From assembly GCF_003955665.1 (NCBI RefSeq), contig NZ_RXHU01000075.1:61670-125669 (forward strand): a stretch of DNA of 64,000 bases, written 5' to 3'. The notes beneath the pieces were generated by a model. It saw nothing but the letters and a program-made list of their open reading frames with translations, was not told where the DNA came from and did no database searches. The first letter of the stretch is position 1. The number at the start of each line of letters is the position of its first letter. The DNA comes from Paenibacillus whitsoniae (lineage in GTDB: Bacteria; Bacillota; Bacilli; Paenibacillales; NBRC-103111). A program made the translations under genes and the position numbers. Positions 52,367 to 60,087 of the stretch are shown piece after piece.

Positions 52367-53014
52367 CTATACCCAACCTTTGCGGTGCGCATAAATCGCC
52401 AATTGCGTCCGGTCTTCCAGCTCACATTTCATCAGCAAATTGCTGACATGCGTTTTCACCGTTTTAATACTAATAAATAATTCCTCAGAAATATCCTTGT
52501 TCGATTTGCCTTCAGCAATGAGCAGAAGTACTTCCTTCTCCCTAGCGGTTAGTCCTTCTTCCTCCGGCTTATCGCTGCGCTGGCGAATGCCGCGCGTAAG
52601 CGCCTGCGACACCTCAGCGTTCATCACCGGCATACCGCGGTAAGCGCTGTGAATCGCGTGGATCAGCTGATCCGACGAAACCGTCTTCAGCATGTAGCTG
52701 ATCGCCCCCGACTCCACCGCTTCGAGCACCTTCGCTTCCTCCAGGAAGCTTGTCAGCATAATCACTTTGATATCCGGAAAAGCTTCGCAAATCAGCTTCG
52801 TCGCGCCAATCCCATCCAACACCGGCATCGTCAAGTCCATCAAAATCACGTCGGGCAGCGGCTGAACGCGCTTCTGCTGCAGTTGGTCGAACGCATCCTT
52901 GCCATTGGACGCTTCCCCCACCACCGCCAAATCCGGTTCCAGCGAAATGTATGTCCGAAGCCCTACCCTTACCATATCGTGATCGTCCACAATCATGACA
53001 TTGATCGTCGTCAT
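52367..53014 (-). CDS. liaR: LiaR-type NarL/FixJ response regulator
   Basis: 215 residues. Receiver with VDDHDMVR, D60 (ILMDLTMPVLDG), and SYMLKTVSSDQL; LuxR-type HTH at about 148-212 (LTAREKEVLLLIAEGKSNKD, then IKTVKTHVSNLLMK). Last gene of liaF-liaS-liaR; its start overlaps the end of the kinase gene by ATGA. LiaR (VraR) activates envelope-stress genes after lipid II-targeting antibiotics. Confidence 0.93.
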   Translation of the reverse strand: MTTINVMIVDDHDMVRVGLRTYISLEPDLAVVGEASNGKDAFDQLQQKRVQPLPDVILMDLTMPVLDGIGATKLICEAFPDIKVIMLTSFLEEAKVLEAVESGAISYMLKTVSSDQLIHAIHSAYRGMPVMNAEVSQALTRGIRQRSDKPEEEGLTAREKEVLLLIAEGKSNKDISEELFISIKTVKTHVSNLLMKCELEDRTQLAIYAHRKGWV

Positions 53015-54066
53015 TCGTTATTTCCTCCTTGGCTGCTTTGCGCCTGCGCTGAGCTAAATTTCGGAATACGTACGCGTATCCGCGTGCCCGAGCCGACTTT
53101 ACTGTCGATTGTCACTTCGCCGCCGAGCTTCTGCGCCCGTTCCCTCATCGTCGACAGCCCGTGGGAAGCGGATGGAATGTCCCTGCGTTCAAAGCCTTGC
53201 CCGTCATCCTGAATTTGCAGCACATACTGATGTTCACCTTCAAAAATCGTAAGCCGCACCTCCTTGGCCGATGCATGCTTGACGACATTCGCCAGTCCCT
53301 CCTGAATGATGAGGAAAAACTGATGCTCGATCGCCTCCGAAATCGTTTCCGGCAGCGAAACCTCAAGTTGACCCTGAAGCTCATGGGTCCGGCAATATTC
53401 CGGAAACCACTTCTCCAGGGCTTCTTGCAGCGAGCTGTCCTTCAGTTCGATCGGCCGCAATTGCGAAATCAGGCCGCGCATCTGCTTCTGGGCGTGATGC
53501 GACATTTGGATCAACTGATCCATCATGCCCGGCGCCGCGCCAGGATTGCGTTCCAACACTTTCGGCAGCGCGGAAGCCGACATGTGAATAGCGAACAGCT
53601 CCTGGCTGACGGTGTCATGCAAGTCACGCGCCAGTCGTCGGCGCTCTTCCATCACGGCGTTCTCCGTAAGTTCCTGATCGCGGATCGCCTCGGCCTCGCC
53701 GAGCTTTTGGAGCAGATGTACACGCTCTTCCACTTGCGCCGCCATATTATTGAAAGCATCGTACAGATACAGGAACGGCTCGATCGGTTCCATCTCGATA
53801 CGCGCCGAGAAGTTTCCTTTTGACAGCTCCAACATCGCAACATGCAGCTCATCCACTTTCCGCTGCCACCTTCTCGTCGCAAAATACCCGACGATAAGAC
53901 ATACCGTGAACAAGATGATCACCAGCCACATGCGAAACTCCCAGTAATCGAGCTTTTCCCTATAATGCTCCAACACGATGTACATGCTCGAAACCGTCAG
54001 CAGCCCTGAAATGATAAAGTAGTTGAGCAGCTGCCACTTCATATTGAATATTCGAAATTTGTACAT
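53011..54066 (-). CDS. liaS: LiaS-type histidine kinase
   Basis: 351 residues. Two membrane helices (about 13-33 and 46-63) with a very short extracellular loop, a HAMP-like linker, HisKA_3 with H150 in RRLARDLHDTVSQELFAIH, and an ATPase domain with LANVVKHASA and DDGQGFE. The lack of an extracellular sensor fits LiaS/VraS, whose activity is held down by LiaF. The gap to liaF is 9 bases. Confidence 0.93.
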   Translation of the reverse strand: MYKFRIFNMKWQLLNYFIISGLLTVSSMYIVLEHYREKLDYWEFRMWLVIILFTVCLIVGYFATRRWQRKVDELHVAMLELSKGNFSARIEMEPIEPFLYLYDAFNNMAAQVEERVHLLQKLGEAEAIRDQELTENAVMEERRRLARDLHDTVSQELFAIHMSASALPKVLERNPGAAPGMMDQLIQMSHHAQKQMRGLISQLRPIELKDSSLQEALEKWFPEYCRTHELQGQLEVSLPETISEAIEHQFFLIIQEGLANVVKHASAKEVRLTIFEGEHQYVLQIQDDGQGFERRDIPSASHGLSTMRERAQKLGGEVTIDSKVGSGTRIRVRIPKFSSAQAQSSQGGNNE

Positions 54067-54075
54067 GCTCTATCC

Positions 54076-55248
54076 TTACCCTATCTTTTTAATAGTAATG
54101 TCGCCAATAAACATCGAGGTGGTGACAATGATTTTGTATTCCGCTTCCTCGTAATGCGAGGTCTGCGTCCGCAAATTGCGAAGGAACCCGCTCTCCCGCC
54201 GGTCGAGCACTTTCATGTCCCCGATAAAAGAACTTGCCATGACGCGCACTTCCACATCCATATCGTTCGGGATAAAAATCTTCACATCGCCGATAAACGC
54301 AGACACATGAATCGGCGTCTCGCCGCGCGGGATGGAGGCGCGTGTCAAATCAATCACGGAATCCCCGATAAAATGGGAAATTTGAATCGGCTTCAGTTCC
54401 CAGGCCTCCTGGCCGAGGTGAACGTCCCCGATGAAGCCGTGGCGATGCAGCACATCTCCGTCATGAAAGCTGCGCACAAAATCATCGTACTTGTGATGAT
54501 GGTGTTTCGAATGCCCAGGCGGCGGTGGCGGTACTTGCTGTGATGGCCGCACTGGCGGCACCTGCCGTGATGGCGGCACTGGCGGCACCTGCCGTGATGG
54601 CGGCGCAGGCGGATCAATCGGATTCCACGCAGCGGACAAATCGTGATTGTCGCCATGAATATCTTTCAGCACGGCTTTCTCTTCTTCGCTCAACGGCCCT
54701 TTGCGAATGGGCTGGTTTCCGTCCTCTGGCGTCAGATCTGCCTGATCTCCGGATCCGCCCGACCATGCGTTCTTGTCCCACGGATTGCGATGTTTCCCAT
54801 AATGCGCGTGGCGTTCAGCCCGGCGAGCCATGCGTTCTTGCATCCTCATATGACGCGCTTCGATCTTTGCTTTCCGCATCTCCAACCAATCGGGCGATTC
54901 CTTGTGGCTCGGTCTGAAAATAACGCTGAGTCCGAACAAAATCAAAGCAATCGGACCTGCATACTTGAATAATTCAGCAAAGGATAGATCGGTGATTTGC
55001 AAATTTTTGAGGAGAAAGACCGTTCCGACACCACAAACGACCAGACTGCCGATGGAGCTCCCCCAATGAAATTTGCGCTGCCACACGAACCCGACCAAGC
55101 CGTAGAAGATCAGAATAACCGGCCAGTACGTGGAAAAAATATAAGCGAGATCAATATCAAAAATACCCAACTGATCTAATAAGAAGAGCGAGCCGGCGGC
55201 TACAAGAACCAGGCCCCACATCATTCTTTGAAAGATATGCGGATTCAT
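54076..55248 (-). CDS. liaF: LiaF-type envelope stress inhibitor protein
   Basis: 390 residues from ATG 55248 (GGAGG at 8 bases). Four membrane helices in the first 110 residues, a charged linker rich in Arg and His (about 115-165), a Pro-rich repeat (about 212-240, PPSRQVPPV three times), a HHHHK patch, and a C-terminal LiaF-type domain of repeated IGDV/IGDM strands (FIGDVHLGQEAWELKPIQIS, AFIGDVKIFIPNDMDVEVRV). LiaF keeps LiaS inactive without stress. It is longer than B. subtilis LiaF (about 240 residues), mostly from the linker and repeat. Confidence 0.88.
   Translation of the reverse strand: MNPHIFQRMMWGLVLVAAGSLFLLDQLGIFDIDLAYIFSTYWPVILIFYGLVGFVWQRKFHWGSSIGSLVVCGVGTVFLLKNLQITDLSFAELFKYAGPIALILFGLSVIFRPSHKESPDWLEMRKAKIEARHMRMQERMARRAERHAHYGKHRNPWDKNAWSGGSGDQADLTPEDGNQPIRKGPLSEEEKAVLKDIHGDNHDLSAAWNPIDPPAPPSRQVPPVPPSRQVPPVRPSQQVPPPPPGHSKHHHHKYDDFVRSFHDGDVLHRHGFIGDVHLGQEAWELKPIQISHFIGDSVIDLTRASIPRGETPIHVSAFIGDVKIFIPNDMDVEVRVMASSFIGDMKVLDRRESGFLRNLRTQTSHYEEAEYKIIVTTSMFIGDITIKKIG
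54534..54613. repeat. 27-base tandem repeat inside liaF
   Basis: Three nearly identical 27-base units (54534, 54561, 54588) encode copies of PPSRQVPPV. The number of units is likely to vary between strains by slippage; this is inference. Confidence 0.85.
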
Positions 55249-55294
55249 ATGTGCTTCCTCCAATTTTGTGATCGACTCGTTATGATACTTCTAG

Positions 55295-55360
55295 TGTATA
55301 AGAACGATGTTGGAATGAAAAGAGACGATGGATTGACCGCTGCCTCGGTCTAGAGACCGA
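55295..55360 (-). promoter_or_regulatory. Candidate lia promoter and operator
   Basis: A perfect 7-2-7 inverted repeat TCGGTCT-AG-AGACCGA (55345-55360) lies in the lia-amt divergent region. On the minus strand a -10-like TATACA is at 55295-55300 without a good -35; the repeat would be centred near -64, suited to activation by LiaR. Confidence 0.45.
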
Positions 55361-55427
55361 TATTCAAATTGTAATATACACAAAACATAACATGGGAATT
55401 TAGGAATTACGAACGATCGTCATTTTA

Positions 55428-55481
55428 TGTCACTTAATCTTACGTAATTCGTTGACATGCCTATCACTAGAACCGTATAAT
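55428..55481 (+). promoter_or_regulatory. amt promoter with GlnR/TnrA box
   Basis: -35 TTGACA (55452-55457), 18-base spacer, -10 TATAAT (55476-55481). TGTCACTTAATCTTACG (55428-55444) fits TGTNA-N7-TNACA with one deviation and is centred about 52 bases upstream of the expected start point, the position used for activation by TnrA in B. subtilis. Confidence 0.75.
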
Positions 55482-55523
55482 TGGTGCGAATACTGATCGG
55501 CATGATTAAGGAGCGATAGGAAA

Positions 55524-56810
55524 ATGGATACCCTTCAACAGCTTAGCAGCGGCCTGGACACGGTCTGGGTTGTCTTGACGGCAGCGATGATTCTGCTTAT
55601 GGAAGGCGGCTTTGCCCTTCTGGAAGCAGGGTTTGTCAGACAGAAGAACGCAGTCAGCATCATTATGAAAGTGTTCGTGGACATCTCGTTTGGCGCTCTT
55701 ATTTTCTATTTCGTCGGCTTTGGACTTATGTACGGCAAGGATGCCGGAGGATTCATCGGCACGTCAGGTTTCTTCATGGGAGGAGATTTGACACACATCA
55801 ACTTAAATATCTCACATGAAACCTACTGGCTGTTCCAATGCGCCTTCGTCATTGCGGTTATTTCCATCGTTTCCGGGGCCGTTGCCGAACGCATCAACTT
55901 CCGCGCTTATATTTTGTATACCATCGCCATGACGGGACTGATTTATCCCATTGCCGGCCACTGGGTATGGTCAGTCGGCGGCTGGCTGGGCAAGCTGGGC
56001 ATGGTCGACTTCGCAGGCTCTGCCGTCATCCACGCGTTAGGCGGCTTTGCGGCACTCGCAGCTGCCATGATCATCGGCCCGCGCATCGGCAAATTCTCTG
56101 CAGACGGATCTGCCAACATCGTCCCGCCCTCCAACCTGCCGCTTGCTTCTGTAGGCGCCTTCATTCTGTGGTTCGGCTGGTTCGGCTTTAACTCCGGCAG
56201 CACGCTCAGCGCGACCAACTCGTCCATCGGCCATATCGCCGTGACGACGATGCTGTCGGCAGCGGCCGGCAGCGCGACGTGCATCCTGTTCACGATGCTG
56301 CGCTACCGCAAATCCGATCCGCCAATGGTTATTAACGGCGCCTTGGCCGGACTCGTCGGCATCACGGCGGGCTGCGCCTTTGTAAGCGACGTCGCGGCGA
56401 TTCTGATCGGCGCGGTATGCGGCATCGCAATGGTGTACGCGACCGAAATTCTCGAAGCGAAACAGATCGACGATCCTGTCGGCGCGTTCCCGGTGCATGG
56501 CGTCAGCGGCAGCATCGGCACCATCGCCGTCGGCTTGTTCGCGCAGCCGGACGCAGTCCGGGAAGGGACGGCCGGCTTATTCTATGGCGGCGGCTTCTCG
56601 CTGTTGGGCATTCAAGCGCTAGGCCTTGTGACCGTCTGCCTGTGGGGTTATATCATGACATGGGCAAGCTTGAAGCTCATTCAAAAAGTCGCCGCACTCC
56701 GCGTTTCGCGGGATGAGGAGTTGGTTGGTCTGGACGTCGGTACCCACGGCGTACCCGCTTACAGCCAGGAAGACGGGTTCATCGACCTGCAGCATTTGAA
56801 GAAGAATTGA
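55524..56810 (+). CDS. amt: Ammonium transporter Amt
   Basis: 428 residues with 11 membrane helices. Landmarks: MEGGFALLEAGFVRQKNAVSI (26-46), YWLFQCAFVIAVISIVSGAVAER with the gate region, DFAGSAVIHALGGFAAL carrying the first pore His, FGWFGFNSGSTL, and PVGAFPVHGVSGSIGTIAVG with the second pore His. Forms a trimeric channel for ammonium uptake. No glnK gene is next to it, unlike in most bacteria. GGAGCGATAGGAAA precedes the ATG. Confidence 0.95.
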   Translation: MDTLQQLSSGLDTVWVVLTAAMILLMEGGFALLEAGFVRQKNAVSIIMKVFVDISFGALIFYFVGFGLMYGKDAGGFIGTSGFFMGGDLTHINLNISHETYWLFQCAFVIAVISIVSGAVAERINFRAYILYTIAMTGLIYPIAGHWVWSVGGWLGKLGMVDFAGSAVIHALGGFAALAAAMIIGPRIGKFSADGSANIVPPSNLPLASVGAFILWFGWFGFNSGSTLSATNSSIGHIAVTTMLSAAAGSATCILFTMLRYRKSDPPMVINGALAGLVGITAGCAFVSDVAAILIGAVCGIAMVYATEILEAKQIDDPVGAFPVHGVSGSIGTIAVGLFAQPDAVREGTAGLFYGGGFSLLGIQALGLVTVCLWGYIMTWASLKLIQKVAALRVSRDEELVGLDVGTHGVPAYSQEDGFIDLQHLKKN

Positions 56811-56838
56811 GCGCGTGCCGCAACAAAGATGGAGAAGC

Positions 56839-56868
56839 AAGCCTGGCGAGGGATCGCCAGGCTTCTTT
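56839..56868 (+). terminator. Terminator of amt
   Basis: Perfect 11-base stem AAGCCTGGCGA / TCGCCAGGCTT with GGGA loop and TCTTTG after it, 28 bases past the stop. Confidence 0.85.
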
Positions 56869-56891
56869 GCGCGTTGGACGACAAACGCAGC

Positions 56892-56944
56892 AAAAAAAAG
56901 GGATCGCCCCCGCAGGTCCTCACATGACCTCCACAAGCAATCCC
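56892..56944 (-). terminator. Terminator of the 125-residue protein gene
   Basis: On the minus strand GGATTGC...GAGGTC and GACCT...GCGATCC form an interrupted stem followed by eight Ts. It stands 15 bases from the stop codon. Confidence 0.75.
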
Positions 56945-56958
56945 CATCGCTATTTTAC

Positions 56959-57336
56959 TTATGAGAAAATCTCGTTCAAATCGTCCGGAATCGCGATGTC
57001 ATCGCCCGGCTTTGTCTCCATCATGATTTGCCGTGCCCGCTCAATCTCCGCCCGCAGTTTGCGAACCTGCTCCATCGGCTTTTTCACATAATGGATATAC
57101 TCCACGGCCAGATGGTGATCCGGCTTCTTCCCCGACAGCAGACGCCGCAGAGACGACATCGACTGGTAAGCGCGCTCTTCTTTCATGCGTTTTCTCTCAT
57201 ATCGTTCAACAACTTGCTCAATCTCCAGAGCTTGTTGCTCTTTACGTTGAATATAAGCTTCCAAGAAAGGAAACACCTCAGCCGCTTTGCGCGGTGCCGG
57301 GTCCGGTCTTCCGTCCGAACGTAATGCGCTTATCAT
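56959..57336 (-). CDS. Small coiled-coil protein, unknown function
   Basis: 125 residues, strongly charged and helical (QRKEQQALEIEQVVERYERK; VRKLRAEIERARQIMMETKP), no Cys, no membrane segment and no signal. The segment LLSGKKPDHHLAVEYIHYVK in the middle could be a short adaptor motif. Start ATG follows AGGTGATCGTTC. It stands alone between amt and the chemoreceptor gene with its own terminator. Not recognised. Confidence 0.65.
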   Translation of the reverse strand: MISALRSDGRPDPAPRKAAEVFPFLEAYIQRKEQQALEIEQVVERYERKRMKEERAYQSMSSLRRLLSGKKPDHHLAVEYIHYVKKPMEQVRKLRAEIERARQIMMETKPGDDIAIPDDLNEIFS

Positions 57337-57414
57337 GAACGATCACCTACCTCTTCGTGTCAAGAATTATCACAGTAATCTTATTTTACACCAAAGAGGC
57401 CGGTTTGAGAACTA

Positions 57415-58935
57415 TTAATTTACAACCAAATCGATGCCAACGACGCCCACCGCTTTGCCCGTGTCATCTTTGATGGCTCTGGAGATCGTAATGCATGGCT
57501 TTTTCGTAATAGCTGACACATACTCAGGAGAAACGAACAACTCGCCTTCCATGGCGCGCTTCCACCAGTCGCGGCCTTTCGCATTCACAAGCCCCGCTTC
57601 CGGTTGGGAGAAAATAAATGTCCCATCCGCCCGGTTGGACCAGATCGCCTCAACCCCCGTCGTCTTGCGCAGGACACTTCCTAACTGTGCCGCATGCTTG
57701 TCCTCCGACAAGGACAAGATGTCAGCTTGCAGCACAAGCCCATTCAGCAGCTGCTTCATCTCTTGCAGGTTGGCGTTCACCGTCCCCTGCTTCTGCCGCA
57801 AGCCGACCGCCCCGATGGCCTGAATCAACTCGGTCGACGATTTCGCAAGGTTATGGTTCACAAGCTGCAGTCCGGACACCTCCTGACGCTGCTGCTTCAT
57901 TTGCGTCAGCGCATGCTCCACACTCGACATCGTCTCATTCATGAGATCGACGACGCCTCCTAGCGACGTTCGCGTCCCGATCACGAGCGAAGACTGATGC
58001 TCGGTCGAGTTTGTTGTGCTGGCCACCAGACTATTCACATTCAAAATAAGCGAGAAGATCGTGTCGATCTTGCTCTTCATGATTTTCATTTCTTCGATGC
58101 CGGAAATAACGGACGCTTTCTCGAGCTCAACCGCAGCTACGACCTGCGCAACCCCTTGCTCGATAGCGGACAGCAGCTCGGAGGAGCTTTGCACCGCCTC
58201 GTGGCTCTGTGCTGCAAGCTTCTTGATTTCCTGCGCCACGACGGAAAAGCCGCGTCCTTGCTCGCCGGCCCGCGCCGCTTCGATAGAAGCGTTCAGCGCC
58301 AGCAGAGAAGTCTGAGCGACAACTTCGGTAATGAACGTGTTGATTTCCTCGATTTTGGACGTATGTGCCGTCAAATCCTTAATCTTTTCCTGCATCGAAT
58401 CGTTGTTCGTATGTAAATTATTCATCACTTCGTCTGTCGCATTGAGCGAACGGCATACGTCTACGACGGTATCTTTCGTCTGTTCACTCTCGCGGTGCAT
58501 ATGCAGGGAGGAATCAAGAATCTGGTCAGCCGCGGCAGCCACTTGCTGGATGGCCGCAAATGCTTCTTGCAGTTGCCCCGCTGCGTGTTTGCTTCTCGCT
58601 TGCAGTTCTTCCTCGCTTTGAATCGAAGCATCGGCAATTTGCGACAGGTGGCCAATGGACCGGTTCACTTCTTCCACGGCCGCTGCCAAACGATCGGCAA
58701 CCACCTGCGATTCTTGAATAAACGTCCGAAACTGATCTTCCGTGCTGTTATCGTTCAGTTCCATGCGGACAGCGCTTCTCCAGCTCATCCAGGCCCCCGC
58801 GCCGACAGCAAGCAGTACAACAAAGCCAATGACATCCACAAGCTTGGAATCCAAAAATAAAGCGATTACAATTGCGGCAATTCCAACGACGAACAATCCT
58901 GCAAGCCAAGCTTTCTGTTTCGATTCTGAGCGCAT
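57415..58935 (-). CDS. Methyl-accepting chemotaxis protein with C-terminal Cache-like domain
   Basis: 506 residues from ATG 58935 (GGAGGGAG upstream). Two membrane helices near the N-terminus (about 9-28 and 32-50) with almost no loop between them, so no N-terminal periplasmic sensor. The cytoplasmic signalling domain has the conserved tip TSLLALNASIEAARAGEQGR (around 210-230). The C-terminal 90 residues (about 420-506; FIFSQPEAGLVNAKGRDWWK, YVSAITKKPCITISRAIKD, GVVGIDLVVN) look like the distal part of a Cache/PDC sensor. It probably senses a cytoplasmic ligand. Confidence 0.85.
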   Translation of the reverse strand: MRSESKQKAWLAGLFVVGIAAIVIALFLDSKLVDVIGFVVLLAVGAGAWMSWRSAVRMELNDNSTEDQFRTFIQESQVVADRLAAAVEEVNRSIGHLSQIADASIQSEEELQARSKHAAGQLQEAFAAIQQVAAAADQILDSSLHMHRESEQTKDTVVDVCRSLNATDEVMNNLHTNNDSMQEKIKDLTAHTSKIEEINTFITEVVAQTSLLALNASIEAARAGEQGRGFSVVAQEIKKLAAQSHEAVQSSSELLSAIEQGVAQVVAAVELEKASVISGIEEMKIMKSKIDTIFSLILNVNSLVASTTNSTEHQSSLVIGTRTSLGGVVDLMNETMSSVEHALTQMKQQRQEVSGLQLVNHNLAKSSTELIQAIGAVGLRQKQGTVNANLQEMKQLLNGLVLQADILSLSEDKHAAQLGSVLRKTTGVEAIWSNRADGTFIFSQPEAGLVNAKGRDWWKRAMEGELFVSPEYVSAITKKPCITISRAIKDDTGKAVGVVGIDLVVN

Positions 58936-59014
58936 GATTTCGACTCCCTCCAACAGGAAACGATTTGTTATATTTTGTTACATTATACCGAAATCCGTAT
59001 AACTTTAAAAGAAA

Positions 59015-59042
59015 TAAAAACGGAGATCCGCTTGGATCCCCG
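59015..59042 (-). terminator. Terminator of the gamma-SASP gene
   Basis: On the minus strand CGGGGATCC and GGATCTCCG pair around AAGC and are followed by TTTTTATTT, 12 bases after the stop. Confidence 0.8.
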
Positions 59043-59053
59043 CTGTTTGTTCG

Positions 59054-59176
59054 TTATTTATTTTGGTTTTGCGCGTTGTTGTTGTTTTGCTGTTGTTGTT
59101 TGCTAGGTACCGCAGTTTCTGCTGCGAACTCTGTGTCTTGCGTTGCTTGCTTGTTGTTTTTGTTGTTCTTTGCCAT
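59054..59176 (-). CDS. Gamma-type small acid-soluble spore protein
   Basis: 40 residues after a strong AGGAGGTGATTGACC. Composition is dominated by Asn, Gln and Lys (MAKNNKNNKQATQDTEFAAE, ending NNNNAQNQNK), and TEFAAET matches the TEFASET protease-cleavage region of SspE. Gamma-type SASPs do not bind DNA; they store amino acids in the spore and are cut by Gpr at germination. It is short relative to the 80-90 residue SspE, with only one repeat unit. Probably expressed in the forespore. Confidence 0.75.
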   Translation of the reverse strand: MAKNNKNNKQATQDTEFAAETAVPSKQQQQNNNNAQNQNK

Positions 59177-59252
59177 GGTCAATCACCTCCTGTAAACATA
59201 TAGTTCCCCAGGAGGGAAAAGATTATGAGTTTGGCGCAAACAAATTTAATCG

Positions 59253-59894
59253 TTACAGCGTCTTCCGCGGAGTGAGAATCTCATCCTTAAGCTGGTTCCA
59301 AATCGTTTCCGTAACTTTGCCGTCGCCTTTCTTGACGATGAACACTTTCACGGTCTTTTTGCCCCATTCCTTGTAGACCTGCGCTTTGGTGTCGAAATAA
59401 AGGTCAATTTTTTTCCCCTTGATAGCACTGCCTGTGTCAGCCACAACGCCGTAGCCGTAGCCGGGAATGAAGAGCACAGTGCCGAGCGGAAACACCTTGG
59501 TATCCGCTGCGATCGTGGAGAGGGCTTTATCGTCCCGAACCACCTTGACCCCGGAGTAAGTAATACCGTACTCGGGATGCCCCGGTGTTTTGCCTGTAGA
59601 TTCCTTACCAGCAAAATAACCGGTCGCCGTCACTTCAACGGATGTGTATTTCGATAAATCGGTGTCGAGCCGAGGTACGTAGCGATAGCTTGCTTGCTGC
59701 CGATTTTCCTGGGCGACTGGAATCGCCGCAGGTGTAGCCGCTGCCAAACCTGGCTGAACTTCTCTATGAGTAATTGTTGGATTCACGACGTAACCTGTGT
59801 GACCTGCCTCTTCCCCGAACAGCACAACCAGCAAGGTGACGAGCACCCAAGCGAGCAGCCATTTCGATTGGTGCGGAGATTTGGTAATCATCAT
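59253..59894 (-). CDS. Secreted or membrane-anchored 3D-domain protein (YuiC/YocH-like)
   Basis: 213 residues. One N-terminal hydrophobic segment (about 12-27) serves as signal or anchor, followed by a variable Pro/Ala-rich stretch and a 3D domain (about 88-190): VEVTATGYFAG, PLGTVLFIPGYGYGVVADTG and GKKIDLYFDT, with the three Asp that name the domain in the last two. These double-psi beta-barrels act as lytic transglycosylases or cell-wall hydrolases. GGGGGAGG precedes the ATG. Single gene. Confidence 0.87.
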   Translation of the reverse strand: MMITKSPHQSKWLLAWVLVTLLVVLFGEEAGHTGYVVNPTITHREVQPGLAAATPAAIPVAQENRQQASYRYVPRLDTDLSKYTSVEVTATGYFAGKESTGKTPGHPEYGITYSGVKVVRDDKALSTIAADTKVFPLGTVLFIPGYGYGVVADTGSAIKGKKIDLYFDTKAQVYKEWGKKTVKVFIVKKGDGKVTETIWNQLKDEILTPRKTL

Positions 59895-60024
59895 TGTTCA
59901 ATGCCTCCCCCTACTTTCGTAGGATGTCCATTTCCTTCCATTGTTAAACCTCCATATATAGACTCACGATATAGAGTGTCCGTAAATGTCAAGAATATGC
60001 ACGAAGGATAAGTAGGGGGAGCTA

Positions 60025-60062
60025 TGAAAAAAAGTCTCGTTCATGCACCGAAATGACGCATG
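60025..60062 (-). terminator. Possible terminator of the heparinase-like gene
   Basis: On the minus strand CATGC and GCATG pair around an 11-base loop and a T run (seven Ts) follows 9 bases later. Weak stem. Confidence 0.3.
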
Positions 60063-60087
60063 GGTTCAATAAAATGTCTGCTCTCGG

